DNA of 64,000 nucleotides from Bacteroides clarus YIT 12056 (GTDB lineage Bacteria > Bacteroidota > Bacteroidia > Bacteroidales > Bacteroidaceae). The notes under the pieces are model-generated. The model saw nothing but the letters and a program-made list of their open reading frames with translations. It was not told the origin of the DNA and made no database searches. The position numbers and the translations under genes were made by a program. Where the stretch lies: the NCBI RefSeq assembly GCF_900129655.1, contig NZ_FQWK01000002.1, positions 1 through 64,000 of the forward strand. Direction: 5' to 3'. Positions 35,137 through 45,570 of the stretch are shown in pieces. Numbering within the stretch: the stretch's first letter is position 1; every line of letters starts with the position of its first letter.

Positions 35137-37176
35137 TTATAAACGTACTTTGATTGTTTTTCCTTCTTCTATATTCTTTTTTATAATGCTTTTACCCTCC
35201 TGTAATACCTCTACATGAAGTTTTTCACCCACGCGTGATACATGAATATCAAAGTTGGAATTGAAAGCACGTATTTTATTCAGATTCATATAATTCCATT
35301 CTTGTGGCAAACGAGGTGTCATTTCGAAGTTACGTAAACCAATAGGGCGGATACCAAAAAGACCTTCAGTATATATACGGCAGTAAAGGCCACTTTCTGC
35401 CGACAGGTGACGCTGATTACCTTCCGGCCATGCTTCAATGGCATAAGGAACATGGTCACCAAGTAAACGGCGCCGAGAATATTTTTTCAGAAAATCCATC
35501 CCCTTTTCTACTTCACCAGCAGCAATTGTACCACGTAAAGCATAAAGAGTGGAACGATCCCAAAAAGTTTCCGTACCGGCCTGCGTCAATAACCCGTCAT
35601 TTGTCCAAAGACGTGGCGAAAACAGAGCATCAATAGTCCCTTGAGCACGAGTATAAATCCCCATAACAAGCGGCATACAAATCCACGAACGCAAAATATC
35701 ATTTCCTTCATAGTAACGATAACTGTGGAAGCCTTCTATCTCATATCCGAAGTGACTCTCAATGGCACTCTCCAAAGCTTTCGCTTGAGCAGTATAAGTA
35801 GCAAGTTGCTTACCGGAGACACCTATCTCACGCCCCAATAATGCAGCAGAACGCAGTGCATCATAGTATAAAGTAGATGTACAAAGATTGGCGTCACCGG
35901 CAGGAAAACGGTTTTCTAATTCATCAGAATTAGAAGCAACTACACCATCAGGAGTTAATTTGCGTTTACAATACTCCAAACACCACTCAATAAGTGGCCA
36001 AAGTTCACGAGCCTCTTCTTTATCACCACGAGCCAAAGCATAACGGGCAGCTCCATAAGCAATCATTGCGCCATCGCCACGATCTTTTGCCCCATGCCAA
36101 AAGCTAACTCCCTCGGAAATAATAGAACTTGGAATTGGATTATATTCCGGATTCATATAACGAGCAAAATGGCGATAAGCATTCAAAGCAGATTCATTAC
36201 CAATATCATACCCTAAAAACGGGAAAAAAGGATTTATATATTCCGCTTGATCATTGGCCCAAACAGCGGCATAATAAGCTTCACCACCTGGACCATGCAT
36301 TAACCCACCTTTAGTACGATAGATACTCTCAGCTCCACGCAATTTGGCAAAAGCAAACATTCGGTTCAACACAGGATCAGGAGTATCCAACACAAGATTT
36401 TCCCACCATTGGTTAATAAGCGCTTGGCGTCCGGCACGCTCACTTTGAATTGTGATACGTGAGAAAGCCGTGTTATCTTTCTCCGTAACATCATCTGAAA
36501 CTTTCTTCCCGGAATAAATAGCATAAAAGTCCAATGTTTCACCCGGTTTCAGAATAAAAGCACCTTTTTTGGATAGAGAAGCTTCAATACGATAAGCACC
36601 ATAAACACCTGCCTCTTCCGGAGTTGTATAAGTAACGCGCCATTCAGGTACACGCAAAGTTATAGGGTTTTGGCTGTTATTCTTAAAAGTATATTCTTCA
36701 AGATAACGGGGAGCATTTATCGAAGGGTAAAGAATGCGAGTCACATGAATCGCATTCTTCAGTTCCTTACGACGGTAGATATATCCATAATCACTTTCTA
36801 CACGCATAATACCATTAAATGTAATATCCTGAACTACCTCATTCAACAACGTCTGGTCGTCCACTGTTACCATAGCTGGTATATTTACATCGAAACGTTG
36901 CTTCAAATTATTCTGTGTTTTATTAGGCTTCATACGCAACATGGGAAAAACCAAGCTGCGATTTAAATGAAAACGCTGTTGTACATCCACACCATAACGT
37001 AAAACGACAGAAAGCATCTGCCCACTCATTTCAACATGATCTTCATGCGGCAAATTTCGTGTAGGCTTCCATTGAATGGAACCATCTTGCAGAATCGTCC
37101 AACGGTCTTGTGACTGAGCACAAACTGTTACTGAAGCAACGAGTATCAAAGATATAAATAAAAAGATTCGTTTCAT
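35137..37176 (-). CDS. Exported six-hairpin glycosidase-like enzyme, family unassigned
   Basis: A 679-residue protein with signal peptide about 1-20 (VTVCAQ). The first 260 residues are beta-rich; the rest is a helical barrel with motifs seen in six-hairpin glycosidases: GLMHGPGGEAYYAAVWANDQAEY, SNSDELENRFPAGDANLCTS, GTETFWDRSTLYA, EAWPEGNQRHLSAES. Acidic residues in WANDQAEY, NSDELE and EAWPEG are candidate catalytic groups, but I cannot place it in a numbered family. It ends the GH31-GH36 unit, 11 bp after GH36, so it probably works on the same alpha-galactoside- or alpha-glucoside-containing glycan. Confidence 0.65.
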   Translation of the reverse strand: MKRIFLFISLILVASVTVCAQSQDRWTILQDGSIQWKPTRNLPHEDHVEMSGQMLSVVLRYGVDVQQRFHLNRSLVFPMLRMKPNKTQNNLKQRFDVNIPAMVTVDDQTLLNEVVQDITFNGIMRVESDYGYIYRRKELKNAIHVTRILYPSINAPRYLEEYTFKNNSQNPITLRVPEWRVTYTTPEEAGVYGAYRIEASLSKKGAFILKPGETLDFYAIYSGKKVSDDVTEKDNTAFSRITIQSERAGRQALINQWWENLVLDTPDPVLNRMFAFAKLRGAESIYRTKGGLMHGPGGEAYYAAVWANDQAEYINPFFPFLGYDIGNESALNAYRHFARYMNPEYNPIPSSIISEGVSFWHGAKDRGDGAMIAYGAARYALARGDKEEARELWPLIEWCLEYCKRKLTPDGVVASNSDELENRFPAGDANLCTSTLYYDALRSAALLGREIGVSGKQLATYTAQAKALESAIESHFGYEIEGFHSYRYYEGNDILRSWICMPLVMGIYTRAQGTIDALFSPRLWTNDGLLTQAGTETFWDRSTLYALRGTIAAGEVEKGMDFLKKYSRRRLLGDHVPYAIEAWPEGNQRHLSAESGLYCRIYTEGLFGIRPIGLRNFEMTPRLPQEWNYMNLNKIRAFNSNFDIHVSRVGEKLHVEVLQEGKSIIKKNIEEGKTIKVRL

Positions 37177-37187
37177 TGTCTGTTAAG

Positions 37188-39353
37188 TTATTGTGTTTTT
37201 AATAATAGTATGGCGCTCTCAAACTGTGCATTCAGCGGATTAGCTATTCCTGTACTCATCAATTCCGCTCCACTGAATATTTTTCCATGCCCCGGAAAAC
37301 GAGAAGTACTTCCTTTAGGAAGGCCGACCTCTTCCACCCTATAATTTTTACGAGCATCAAGTCCACCAAGTATTACTTGAGGTACACTACCATCTTGAAT
37401 CTGATAAAGATAAACCACAGCATCATTTTTATCGGTAGAAACATAGCTCAGAGAGGCCATTGGATGTTCATAAGGAGATACCAAACGATAAAGTTCACCT
37501 TGCATTACCAAAGGACGGATACTCGCCTTATATAATTTAACAGCATCAGCTATCTGTACACGTTCTTCAGCTGTAGCCTTATCCAATGCAAGGTCTATGC
37601 CGAAAGCTCCACTTAAAGCAACATCAATCGCCAGTTTCAGATGACGTTTACCCATACGTGTCACATGAGCAGAAATTGTACTTGCAGGAAAGAAATGAGA
37701 GAATCCCCACTGTATCTTAATACGTCCCAACGGGTCTGTATTATCACTGGGCCAAAAACTATGGAAATAAGGTAACGCACCATAGTCTACACGTCCGGAA
37801 CCACCCGCACAAAGCATTGCCATAACATTGGGGAACTCTTTGGAGAAGCGTTCCATCAAACGGTAGAGAGCCCAATTATAATCAATCCAAAGATGACTCT
37901 GCTCTGCCGGTTGTAAATAGCCGGAACCTGGTTGGGTAATATAGCGATTACAGTCCCATTTCACATACGATATATCTGGATTGGGACGTAATGTTTTATC
38001 AATAACTTGCCACTCAAAAGCCTGTACTTCGGGGCGGGTAAGGTCAAGAATTTCCTGATGTCGCCCTAATATAGGAGTACGTTTAGGCTGGGTAATAATC
38101 CAATCGGGATGTTTTTGATAAAGCTCACTTTGAGGATTTACCATTTCCGGCTCTAACCAGATACCAAAATCTACTTTACGTTTCAAGGCTTCTTTTGCTA
38201 TGTAAGACAGCCCCCGGGGCAGTTTCTTGGTAGAAGGCTCCCAATCACCCAAGCCATGTTTATCATCATCACGTGAATATAGTCCGTTACCAAACCAGCC
38301 ATCATCCAGTAAGAATAATTCCGCCCCCACCTGGCGAGCGCCATTAAACAATTCTTTCAAACGCTCTTCATCAAAGTCACAATGTGTAGCTTCCCAATTA
38401 TTCAGTAATACCGGACGATCTTTCTGTGCATCGCGAATCGCATGTTTCATAGCCCAACGATGATAACGACGACTTACCTCACCTTTACCCTGCTTACTGT
38501 ATGCATACAAAATGGCAGGCGTTGTAAAGGTACCGCCACGTTCCAAATAATATTGGGAACCTAACGGATTCATTCCGGTTATGAGGCGAAGATTTTTATT
38601 CCAATCGACATCAAAAGCGAACTGGAAACTACCGCTCCAACGCAAAGAAGCAGCTAAAACCTCACCTGCATTTTCCTGTGCCGGACCATTCAATGAAAGT
38701 ATAAAAGATGGGATACGCATTTGATGAGCGCGTACTCCAAGCTTGGAATCCAAAATTTTAATCCCTTCCGATAATTGTTCTTCGGAAATCGTCGCTTCTC
38801 GTTTATAATTACCGGCAAACTGAGTAAGCCAATATTCCTTAGCCTTCAAAACAGGAGAAGCAGAAGCAAAACGATGAAGAACAATTTTCCCCTTTTCATT
38901 ATGACTTACCGTATTCCATATTTCCATCATACTGTTATCAGCATAGCTTTTGATATAGATTTCCACGGTAAACGGATAAGCCGGATCTTTTAAAGAAATA
39001 ACCGTTTGAGAAATACCACCATTTAAATTCTCTGTACGATGTCCTATATAATGCAACTCAGTAGAAGTATTACCATCTACATGTGTTACTTGCAAAGCAG
39101 GTTCGGTAAGCACACCGTTACCATATGGCGGAAGAAATTCTCTCTCGCGAGAAGGCATTTTAGCAGATGGAACGACCTCTGCCGCAGCATCTCCAAAACC
39201 TAATTGATACAGCCGATCATCCGTACCTACCATGAAAGTTAACTTCAACTCTCCTGAGGTTACTGAAAAAAGTTTCTTCACATTCGGATTGTCCGCCGCA
39301 CGCATCCCCCCCATGCAACAAACAAATATAAATAAAGTAATCAGTTTCTTCAT
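37188..39353 (-). CDS. GH36 alpha-galactosidase
   Basis: A 721-residue exported enzyme; signal peptide about 1-19 (GGMRAAD). Order: N-terminal beta-supersandwich (to about 310), TIM barrel, C-terminal beta domain. Nucleophile Asp467 in YVKWDCNRYI and acid/base Asp537 in FWPSDNTDP, with FLLDDGWFG and GIWLEPEMVNP also typical of GH36. It releases terminal alpha-galactose and works as a retaining enzyme. Length and motif order are normal. It follows GH31 by 16 bp. Two different alpha-galactosidase families (GH27 and GH36) plus two GH97 genes in region C point to several galactose linkages in the substrate. Confidence 0.94.
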   Translation of the reverse strand: MKKLITLFIFVCCMGGMRAADNPNVKKLFSVTSGELKLTFMVGTDDRLYQLGFGDAAAEVVPSAKMPSREREFLPPYGNGVLTEPALQVTHVDGNTSTELHYIGHRTENLNGGISQTVISLKDPAYPFTVEIYIKSYADNSMMEIWNTVSHNEKGKIVLHRFASASPVLKAKEYWLTQFAGNYKREATISEEQLSEGIKILDSKLGVRAHQMRIPSFILSLNGPAQENAGEVLAASLRWSGSFQFAFDVDWNKNLRLITGMNPLGSQYYLERGGTFTTPAILYAYSKQGKGEVSRRYHRWAMKHAIRDAQKDRPVLLNNWEATHCDFDEERLKELFNGARQVGAELFLLDDGWFGNGLYSRDDDKHGLGDWEPSTKKLPRGLSYIAKEALKRKVDFGIWLEPEMVNPQSELYQKHPDWIITQPKRTPILGRHQEILDLTRPEVQAFEWQVIDKTLRPNPDISYVKWDCNRYITQPGSGYLQPAEQSHLWIDYNWALYRLMERFSKEFPNVMAMLCAGGSGRVDYGALPYFHSFWPSDNTDPLGRIKIQWGFSHFFPASTISAHVTRMGKRHLKLAIDVALSGAFGIDLALDKATAEERVQIADAVKLYKASIRPLVMQGELYRLVSPYEHPMASLSYVSTDKNDAVVYLYQIQDGSVPQVILGGLDARKNYRVEEVGLPKGSTSRFPGHGKIFSGAELMSTGIANPLNAQFESAILLLKTQ

Positions 39354-39369
39354 TTACTAATATTTTAGA

Positions 39370-41526
39370 TTATTCTTGAGTCATAAATTTCCAGGTAACG
39401 GTAGCAATACTATTGGGCTTTCCTTTCTCTGCCTTAGAAATTGTACCATGCAAACGTCCTTTCTTATCACGCGTTACTTTGATATTACGCCAAGAATATA
39501 CGCCTTTTTCATAATCAAAAGTTTCACCATCATCATCATACAAACGATAAGCACCATCCGCCTTACCATAATGGCGAATTTCAAGATTTATCTTTTGTCC
39601 GGCCTTAGGAGCGTGAAGCGTAGCTTCCATAAAAGGAATTATAGCCCCATCTTTCACAAATACCGGAATACGGTCTAAGCCAGGAGAGACAGTGATTCTT
39701 TCTCCATTACCTACATATTTACCAGTATAGAAGTCATACCAATTACCCTTCGGCAGCATTACAGTACGTTTTGTTTGTCCTGCAAACATAGGAGCTACCA
39801 GCAAATATTCACCTGCCATATACTGATCTTTTATCTCTTTAGCAATAGCCTCTAAATAAGGATTATCTTCTAAATTAGAAGTTTTCAGCTCCGATGTAAT
39901 TATCTGCTCCGGATTAAAACCCGGTTCCAAATTTATAGCTCGGAAAGGCGGAATACCGTCAAAATGATAACGGGCAAATTCTGTATACCAATAAGGCATC
40001 ATCTGCATACGCAAAAGAGCATATTCTTTTACCTGTTTTGCTACTTCCGGGAATGACCAAGGTTTTGTTCCGCTTGCCCATGCATTAATCATTGCCATTG
40101 GCGAAAAAACCACAGACTGAAAACGACGTAACCATTCTTCGGCAGACTTAGAACCACGTACCTCTGGCGTCCATAAGACACCGCTAAAACCGGAATTGAT
40201 TAATGCTGTAATAAAATCCTGATGACTGTAATAATCGTTATAAATAACATAAGGGAAAGAACTGCTTCCGCCATTAGATGCACGTACTAAACCAAAAGTA
40301 CGTTGATTGCGCTTTTTATAAAGATCAGCAGTTGTACGTTGTACCCACAATCCATAAGTCTGACGCATCTGCTCGGCGGAAATACCACTAGGGAAAGTAG
40401 CAACATCCGGCCAGACATAACGGTCATACCCATCGACTTCATCTATTTTATAACCGCTTACACCTATATTTATATGTTCTTTTTCCAACTTATCTTTCCA
40501 AAGTTGGCGTCCTTTTTCACCTGCTAAATCAGGAACAATACCACACCATACTGTATGTGAACCGCTAACCGGATACATTTCTTTATATGCCTCGGACTCA
40601 GGTGAAATATATGGATTAGTCCAAAGATTGATACGTATACCTTTATCCAACATTGTTTTGACAAAACCAGCAGGGTCTGTATAACGTTTCTCATCCCACT
40701 CAAGCGTACAAGGATAGGCTTTACTTTGCCACCCCGGTTCCAATCCTATAAAATCCAGTGGATAGCCTTGACGTTCAAATTCATCAGCTTCTTTCTCCAC
40801 ATCTTCAGCTGTATACAGTTTCTGGGTACGTTGTGTAAAGCCCAACCCCCAACGCGGCGGCAATGTACCCCCACCACAGAATAAATTATAACGCCGAATG
40901 ACATCCATTGGAGTAGGTCCTGCAAATATGTAAATTTCAGCACCTGGAGCAGGAACAAGAATAGACACAGCATCCGAATACGGACTGGCTGTCCACGTTT
41001 TATCCGTATTACGATCTTTAACTACCGGAGCATTCGGACTATCCTTGCGTGCACCACTACCGGCATAGACAGTAAGATAACGGGCAGAATTAATAAAAAC
41101 CCCATATCCCAGACTGGAGATATAGAAAGGTACGGGAGCATGCGTTCTGCCATTATCCTTTCCACCATAATGGTCTACATGCAAATTCAAAATTTTACCA
41201 CGCTGATGTACAGTCTGAAAGTTCAATCCAAAGCCGTAGAGTTGTTCTTTTTTCTGCAAAGGAATACGGAGAGAGGTCTTCCCATCTTGTATACTCCCGA
41301 CTATTTCATTTGCCAATGCGGGCAAAGCAACTTCCGGCAAGCGCGCAAAACTTTCCTTTAAAGGAGTGACCGCAGCTACATCCAGTAACGAATAATCTTC
41401 GGGAGTACCTACCACACCTTTCCAAACACCGGGTTCCACCTGTTTCCAAGCTATTTGTGCATGTACCGGAAGTAACATCAAAATAGCAAGTGCCCCTAAA
41501 ATCATTTTTTTCTTCATGTTTTCCAT
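39370..41526 (-). CDS. GH31 family alpha-glycosidase
   Basis: A 718-residue exported enzyme; the ATG three codons in (MKKKMILGALAIL) gives a cleaner signal peptide. The N-terminal beta domain has LYGFGLNFQTVHQRG; the barrel has PLDFIGLEPGWQ and the probable nucleophile Asp362 in GYKIDEVDGYD. The usual GH31 acid/base region W-[ST]-G-D is replaced here by YVIYNDYYSHQDF after RASNGGSSSFPY, and SGFSGVLWTPEVRGS follows. GH31 covers alpha-glucosidases, xylosidases, galactosidases and sulfoquinovosidases, so the sugar is not assigned; the context favours an alpha-linked galactose or glucose. It opens a three-gene unit with a good promoter 118-148 bp upstream. Confidence 0.88.
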   Translation of the reverse strand: MENMKKKMILGALAILMLLPVHAQIAWKQVEPGVWKGVVGTPEDYSLLDVAAVTPLKESFARLPEVALPALANEIVGSIQDGKTSLRIPLQKKEQLYGFGLNFQTVHQRGKILNLHVDHYGGKDNGRTHAPVPFYISSLGYGVFINSARYLTVYAGSGARKDSPNAPVVKDRNTDKTWTASPYSDAVSILVPAPGAEIYIFAGPTPMDVIRRYNLFCGGGTLPPRWGLGFTQRTQKLYTAEDVEKEADEFERQGYPLDFIGLEPGWQSKAYPCTLEWDEKRYTDPAGFVKTMLDKGIRINLWTNPYISPESEAYKEMYPVSGSHTVWCGIVPDLAGEKGRQLWKDKLEKEHINIGVSGYKIDEVDGYDRYVWPDVATFPSGISAEQMRQTYGLWVQRTTADLYKKRNQRTFGLVRASNGGSSSFPYVIYNDYYSHQDFITALINSGFSGVLWTPEVRGSKSAEEWLRRFQSVVFSPMAMINAWASGTKPWSFPEVAKQVKEYALLRMQMMPYWYTEFARYHFDGIPPFRAINLEPGFNPEQIITSELKTSNLEDNPYLEAIAKEIKDQYMAGEYLLVAPMFAGQTKRTVMLPKGNWYDFYTGKYVGNGERITVSPGLDRIPVFVKDGAIIPFMEATLHAPKAGQKINLEIRHYGKADGAYRLYDDDGETFDYEKGVYSWRNIKVTRDKKGRLHGTISKAEKGKPNSIATVTWKFMTQE

Positions 41527-41643
41527 TCAATTTATAGTAGTCATTTTATATGTTTATACACAGGCAAACTATTATTTCGCAAAGAAACCAATAGCGTTTT
41601 TATACCGCTTGCAAAATCGTTTTATTTTTTTTCGATACTGTCT

Positions 41644-41674
41644 CAAATATATTAGTATTCTCAAACAACCCAAA
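41644..41674 (-). promoter_or_regulatory. Promoter of the GH31-GH36-six-hairpin unit
   Basis: On the minus strand TTTG (41674-41671), 19 bp, then TATATTTG (41651-41644): a complete match to the Bacteroides -33/-7 arrangement. It lies 118 bp upstream of the GH31 start, in the 181-bp gap after the GH97 gene, and indicates a separate transcription unit. Confidence 0.65.
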
Positions 41675-41707
41675 GGTATAAACTATATATGCATACTAAA
41701 TTTATTG

Positions 41708-43678
41708 TTATCGAATGATACCGGCAAATCCACCATTCGGTAAAAGTTTTATTTTAATCTTCCCGTCTGTATCTTTTATAGGCATATAATCAAAGCAATC
41801 TTTATCTTTACCATCCGTTATCATAGTAAACGACTTTCCTTTACATGCTGTAGGTAGTGTGAATTCTATTTCACGTTTTTCAGCCTTACCACTAATTCCC
41901 CCTATAAACCATACATCTCCCGAACGACGTGCAATCACGGCATAATCAGAGGGATAACCCGCCAACAGACAACTTTCATCCCAAGCTGCCGATACTTCTT
42001 TCAGGAATTGTTTCGGCTGTTCCGGTAAGGAAAGATAGGCCTCTGCTCTATCGGCAAAACATTGAAAACCAGATTCAAACACCACTGCCAAAGCCAATTG
42101 ATGGGCTACGGTAGTTTGACGTATAGCCTCTACCCCTTGGCGTATTTTATTGGAAAATGTTACCGGAGTATAATCCATTGAACCTACAACATTACGGGTA
42201 AACGGAACAGTTGCGTTATGTTCGGCAGCCTTATCACAACGTTGCTGTCTTCCCAAAGTTTCCGCTCCCCGAATAGCTTCTGTTGTCATCATATTAGGAT
42301 ATGTACGTTCAAAGCCACGTGGTAAAGTAGCGCCATGTAAATCTACCAATAAATGGTTATCTGCCGCATCCTTTAAAATAGCCGGATAAAGCTGAATGAT
42401 TCGTTGTTTATCAGAATCAAAGAAGTCAACTTTGATACCCTTCACCCCGATTTCGCTAATACGTTTCATCTCTGCACGACGCAGTTCAGGATCAGACATA
42501 ATACGACGGGCTGCAACCGTATCGTTTTCACGTCCTGCACCGGAATGATACCACAACCATACTCCTATACCTTTCGGCTGAGCATATTTCACAACATCTT
42601 CCATTGTTCCACCATTTGCCATACGTTGCCAACCGGCATCAATCAAAATATATTCCCATCCCATTTCAACACTAAGGTCTACATATTTCAATTGTTCTTT
42701 ATAATCAAGCACAGTGGCACCTTTATACCACCAGCTCCAACATGAACGTCCCGCTTTTATCCATGACTCATCCTCAATGACAGACGGTGGATTCAGATGA
42801 GACACCATCTGATTTTGGAAAATAGTATTTAAATCGTTACCAACTATAACAGCACGCCACGGAGTATACCAAGATAACTTTGAAACCGGTTCTACCGCAT
42901 CCGGAACGATAGGTTCATCCAATTCTGGAAAGCGAATTTTATATGCTCCGTTTATACCGGAATTGTCAATATGTGTAGCAGGATAAGTTCCGTCCAAATG
43001 CGCTTCAGTAATCATCATCCATAAACCATTAGTCTGAAATAACATTGGGAAAGCCCAACCTCTGCCATGTTCGCATTCTGAACGAATCTCAATAGCATTG
43101 CTGCAATATTGCTCGTAACTAGGCTTTTTACGTTCATTCCAATCATAAGGATGTATCCAAGCCTTACCATTGACAGGTACCGCAAATTCCGTATGTTCCG
43201 CCTGAATTGTATGGAGTTCCTTGTCCAAGCCAGATAAACCATAACGAAAAGCTATACCGTTATTATAAACACGTACTATCAAATCAAAATTATTCCCTTC
43301 TGAAGAACTAAACGTAAAAACCTGCTCACGACAATCATCAATGGTCTTAATCTGCTTTCCCGATTTTAATTGATAAGCTTCTACAATATCTTTCACAGGG
43401 GCTGCAGACACAAATTTTGCATTTTTACCATATTCCAACGAATCCATTATTAAGCCTAAAAGAGACCTCTCAATAGCTATTGTATCTTTATAATACACAG
43501 AATAAGTCAAGTCCGTCACTCCATCTGTAATTTTATTTTCTAAGACAAAACGAACATTATTATCTTTCGATTTCAACTCCCAAGACTCAGGAGTCGTACA
43601 AGCGGTTACCAATACCGCACACAGCAGCAATGCTACATTCCAAAATTTATTCATAATATTTATTTTAAGTGTTATCAT
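41708..43678 (-). CDS. GH97 retaining alpha-galactosidase-type enzyme (lipoprotein)
   Basis: A 656-residue lipoprotein; the ATG at 43678 overlaps the preceding stop (ATGA), while an ATG eight codons in (MNKFWNVALLL) gives the classic signal peptide with lipobox Cys27 (VTAC). GH97 layout: N-terminal beta domain, TIM barrel, short C-terminal beta domain. The barrel carries Asp418 in GIKVDFFDSD as nucleophile and Glu467 in MTTEAIRG as acid/base, numbered from the first ATG; an Asp at this place marks the retaining branch (alpha-galactosidase-like) rather than the inverting SusB-type glucosidases. HNATVPFTRNVVGSMDYTP is also typical. It is paralogous to the GH97 upstream at 43675-45564. Probably surface- or periplasm-attached. 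Confidence 0.9.
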   Translation of the reverse strand: MITLKINIMNKFWNVALLLCAVLVTACTTPESWELKSKDNNVRFVLENKITDGVTDLTYSVYYKDTIAIERSLLGLIMDSLEYGKNAKFVSAAPVKDIVEAYQLKSGKQIKTIDDCREQVFTFSSSEGNNFDLIVRVYNNGIAFRYGLSGLDKELHTIQAEHTEFAVPVNGKAWIHPYDWNERKKPSYEQYCSNAIEIRSECEHGRGWAFPMLFQTNGLWMMITEAHLDGTYPATHIDNSGINGAYKIRFPELDEPIVPDAVEPVSKLSWYTPWRAVIVGNDLNTIFQNQMVSHLNPPSVIEDESWIKAGRSCWSWWYKGATVLDYKEQLKYVDLSVEMGWEYILIDAGWQRMANGGTMEDVVKYAQPKGIGVWLWYHSGAGRENDTVAARRIMSDPELRRAEMKRISEIGVKGIKVDFFDSDKQRIIQLYPAILKDAADNHLLVDLHGATLPRGFERTYPNMMTTEAIRGAETLGRQQRCDKAAEHNATVPFTRNVVGSMDYTPVTFSNKIRQGVEAIRQTTVAHQLALAVVFESGFQCFADRAEAYLSLPEQPKQFLKEVSAAWDESCLLAGYPSDYAVIARRSGDVWFIGGISGKAEKREIEFTLPTACKGKSFTMITDGKDKDCFDYMPIKDTDGKIKIKLLPNGGFAGIIR

Positions 43679-45564
43679 TTAGGTGTAAACATAACGATAT
43701 ACCCGCCACCGGTACGCATATATCCTGTCAGAGAATCTGAATTCCGGCAAAAGACACGTTGCATAGCTATTGCTGCCGCATCTGATGGATTGTCGTTCAG
43801 TACTGTTCCTTCATACCAACCATCATCCAAAAAGGTCAACGGAAATTGTATAGTACATTCTTTTTGCCCATTCAACACAGCTAAGAACCAAGTCTTCCCA
43901 CTTCTACGGGCAAAAGCCGCCACTTCTCCTATCTTACTGGATGGCAAAACAATCGTTTCATCCCACGTAGCCGGTATCTCCTTTATTACCTTTACAGCCG
44001 GATTTTCCAACATCTTTTGAGGATGAGAGCCAAAGAAGATAACAGAAGAATTAAAAATTAAAGAAGTCGCAATCTGATGTGTCCAGGAAGTCTCTAAACG
44101 ACGTTCACCAAAAACGACCGGAGTATAATCACCTGCTCCTACTACCAACCGCGTAAACGGTAACGTTGTATTATGTGTAGACCATTCATATTGTTTCTTC
44201 CCGTATTCAAGTCCACGTATACCTTCACGACTCATCTCATTAGGCCAACTACGTACCTCTCCTGCGGGTTTATTACTACCATGAATATTAAGCATTAATT
44301 TATACTCAGCAGCCTCTTTGAGACATGCTTGATATAAGTCTATAAATTCTTTTGATTCATGCGAAAATGCATCTAATTTTAATCCGACTATGCCTAAACG
44401 ATGGCATCTTTCAAATAGAGCTTTACGTTTTTCCGGATCGCGTACATCTCGTCCATGACGCCACAACCAAACTTTTACACCGTACTTCGCAGAATAGTCT
44501 ACCAGATCTTTCAGTTGCTCATCCGTCCAACGGTACCAAAAAGCATCAACCGTATTATACTCATATCCCAATTCACCTGCCAGTCTGGAAAATTCTTTCA
44601 TATTCTCCAGTGTACGTGCACCACCATCCAACCAACACCATACCGAACGTCCAGGCCTAACCCAATCCGTATTTATACCTTTGGGAAAAAGATTCTTATC
44701 AGGCGTTGGAGCAAGGTTCGTTATCAAATCAGTATTCACCAACTCATTCAAATCATCAGCGATCACCACTGTACGCCACGGAGTCGTAATTGTACCAGTA
44801 ATGGAAGCAGGATTTGACAAACGCCGGGCCTCTTCCAAGCTGTAATCATGGGCAAAAGGATATCCTGCTGGCTGGGCATGTCCCAACTTAGTCTCAAAAC
44901 CATTCTTACCATTGGCCTGTAATGACATCCCGGCATAATTCATCAAAGCGGACTCTGTTAGGCACAAATACCCCCCGTTATCCGGTAATTGTACGGTTAT
45001 AGGTGGAGCCGCCCATTCTCCTTTCACTATTTCAGAAATGTTTTTCTTTTGATGAATTCCTTCATAATGACAATACATATCATGATACCAGACCTGACTC
45101 TTCGCTGGAAGAGTAAAAACAGTATGCTCATCTGGTATTCTTACTTGGTTTTTATTACCTGGAAGTATCATACGGAAAGCAATACCGTCATTATAAGAAC
45201 GAGCCTCTAAAGTAAAATCGGTATTCAACTGCCTATTCTTTAATCGAAGTAACAACCCATTACTTTTATCTATAGCTAAAGAATGAGAACCTCTAATAGG
45301 ATAAGTCGCATCTGTTTTATAAGTATCTGAAGATAAAACGGAAATGCCACAACAAATTTCTGTTTGATCTATTGTCATGCTAATAGGAGCTTCAACCAAA
45401 ACTGTATTACCCCCTTTTTTCACATTATAGGACAAATTATTATCCTTTCCATTTATTTGCAGGACAATAGAACCGTCAGGACTTGTCACAGAAGCTAATG
45501 TCTGTGCATAGGTATTTACAACAGTACAATACCCTAGAAATAATATACATAAAGTTTTTTTCAT
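43675..45564 (-). CDS. GH97 glycoside hydrolase, second copy
   Basis: A 629-residue exported enzyme with signal peptide about 1-20 (NTYAQ). GH97 motifs: TPWRTVVIADDLNEL, Asp398 in GLKLDAFSHE, Glu447 in MSREGIRG, and HNTTLPFTRLVVGAGDYTP. The Asp and Glu again point to the retaining branch. The sequence differs a good deal from the adjacent GH97, for example LKLDAF versus IKVDFF, so the pair probably handle different linkages or sugars. Its stop overlaps the start of the next gene by 4 bp, and it lies 6 bp after the GH28 gene. Confidence 0.9.
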   Translation of the reverse strand: MKKTLCILFLGYCTVVNTYAQTLASVTSPDGSIVLQINGKDNNLSYNVKKGGNTVLVEAPISMTIDQTEICCGISVLSSDTYKTDATYPIRGSHSLAIDKSNGLLLRLKNRQLNTDFTLEARSYNDGIAFRMILPGNKNQVRIPDEHTVFTLPAKSQVWYHDMYCHYEGIHQKKNISEIVKGEWAAPPITVQLPDNGGYLCLTESALMNYAGMSLQANGKNGFETKLGHAQPAGYPFAHDYSLEEARRLSNPASITGTITTPWRTVVIADDLNELVNTDLITNLAPTPDKNLFPKGINTDWVRPGRSVWCWLDGGARTLENMKEFSRLAGELGYEYNTVDAFWYRWTDEQLKDLVDYSAKYGVKVWLWRHGRDVRDPEKRKALFERCHRLGIVGLKLDAFSHESKEFIDLYQACLKEAAEYKLMLNIHGSNKPAGEVRSWPNEMSREGIRGLEYGKKQYEWSTHNTTLPFTRLVVGAGDYTPVVFGERRLETSWTHQIATSLIFNSSVIFFGSHPQKMLENPAVKVIKEIPATWDETIVLPSSKIGEVAAFARRSGKTWFLAVLNGQKECTIQFPLTFLDDGWYEGTVLNDNPSDAAAIAMQRVFCRNSDSLTGYMRTGGGYIVMFTPK

Positions 45565-45570
45565 AACATA

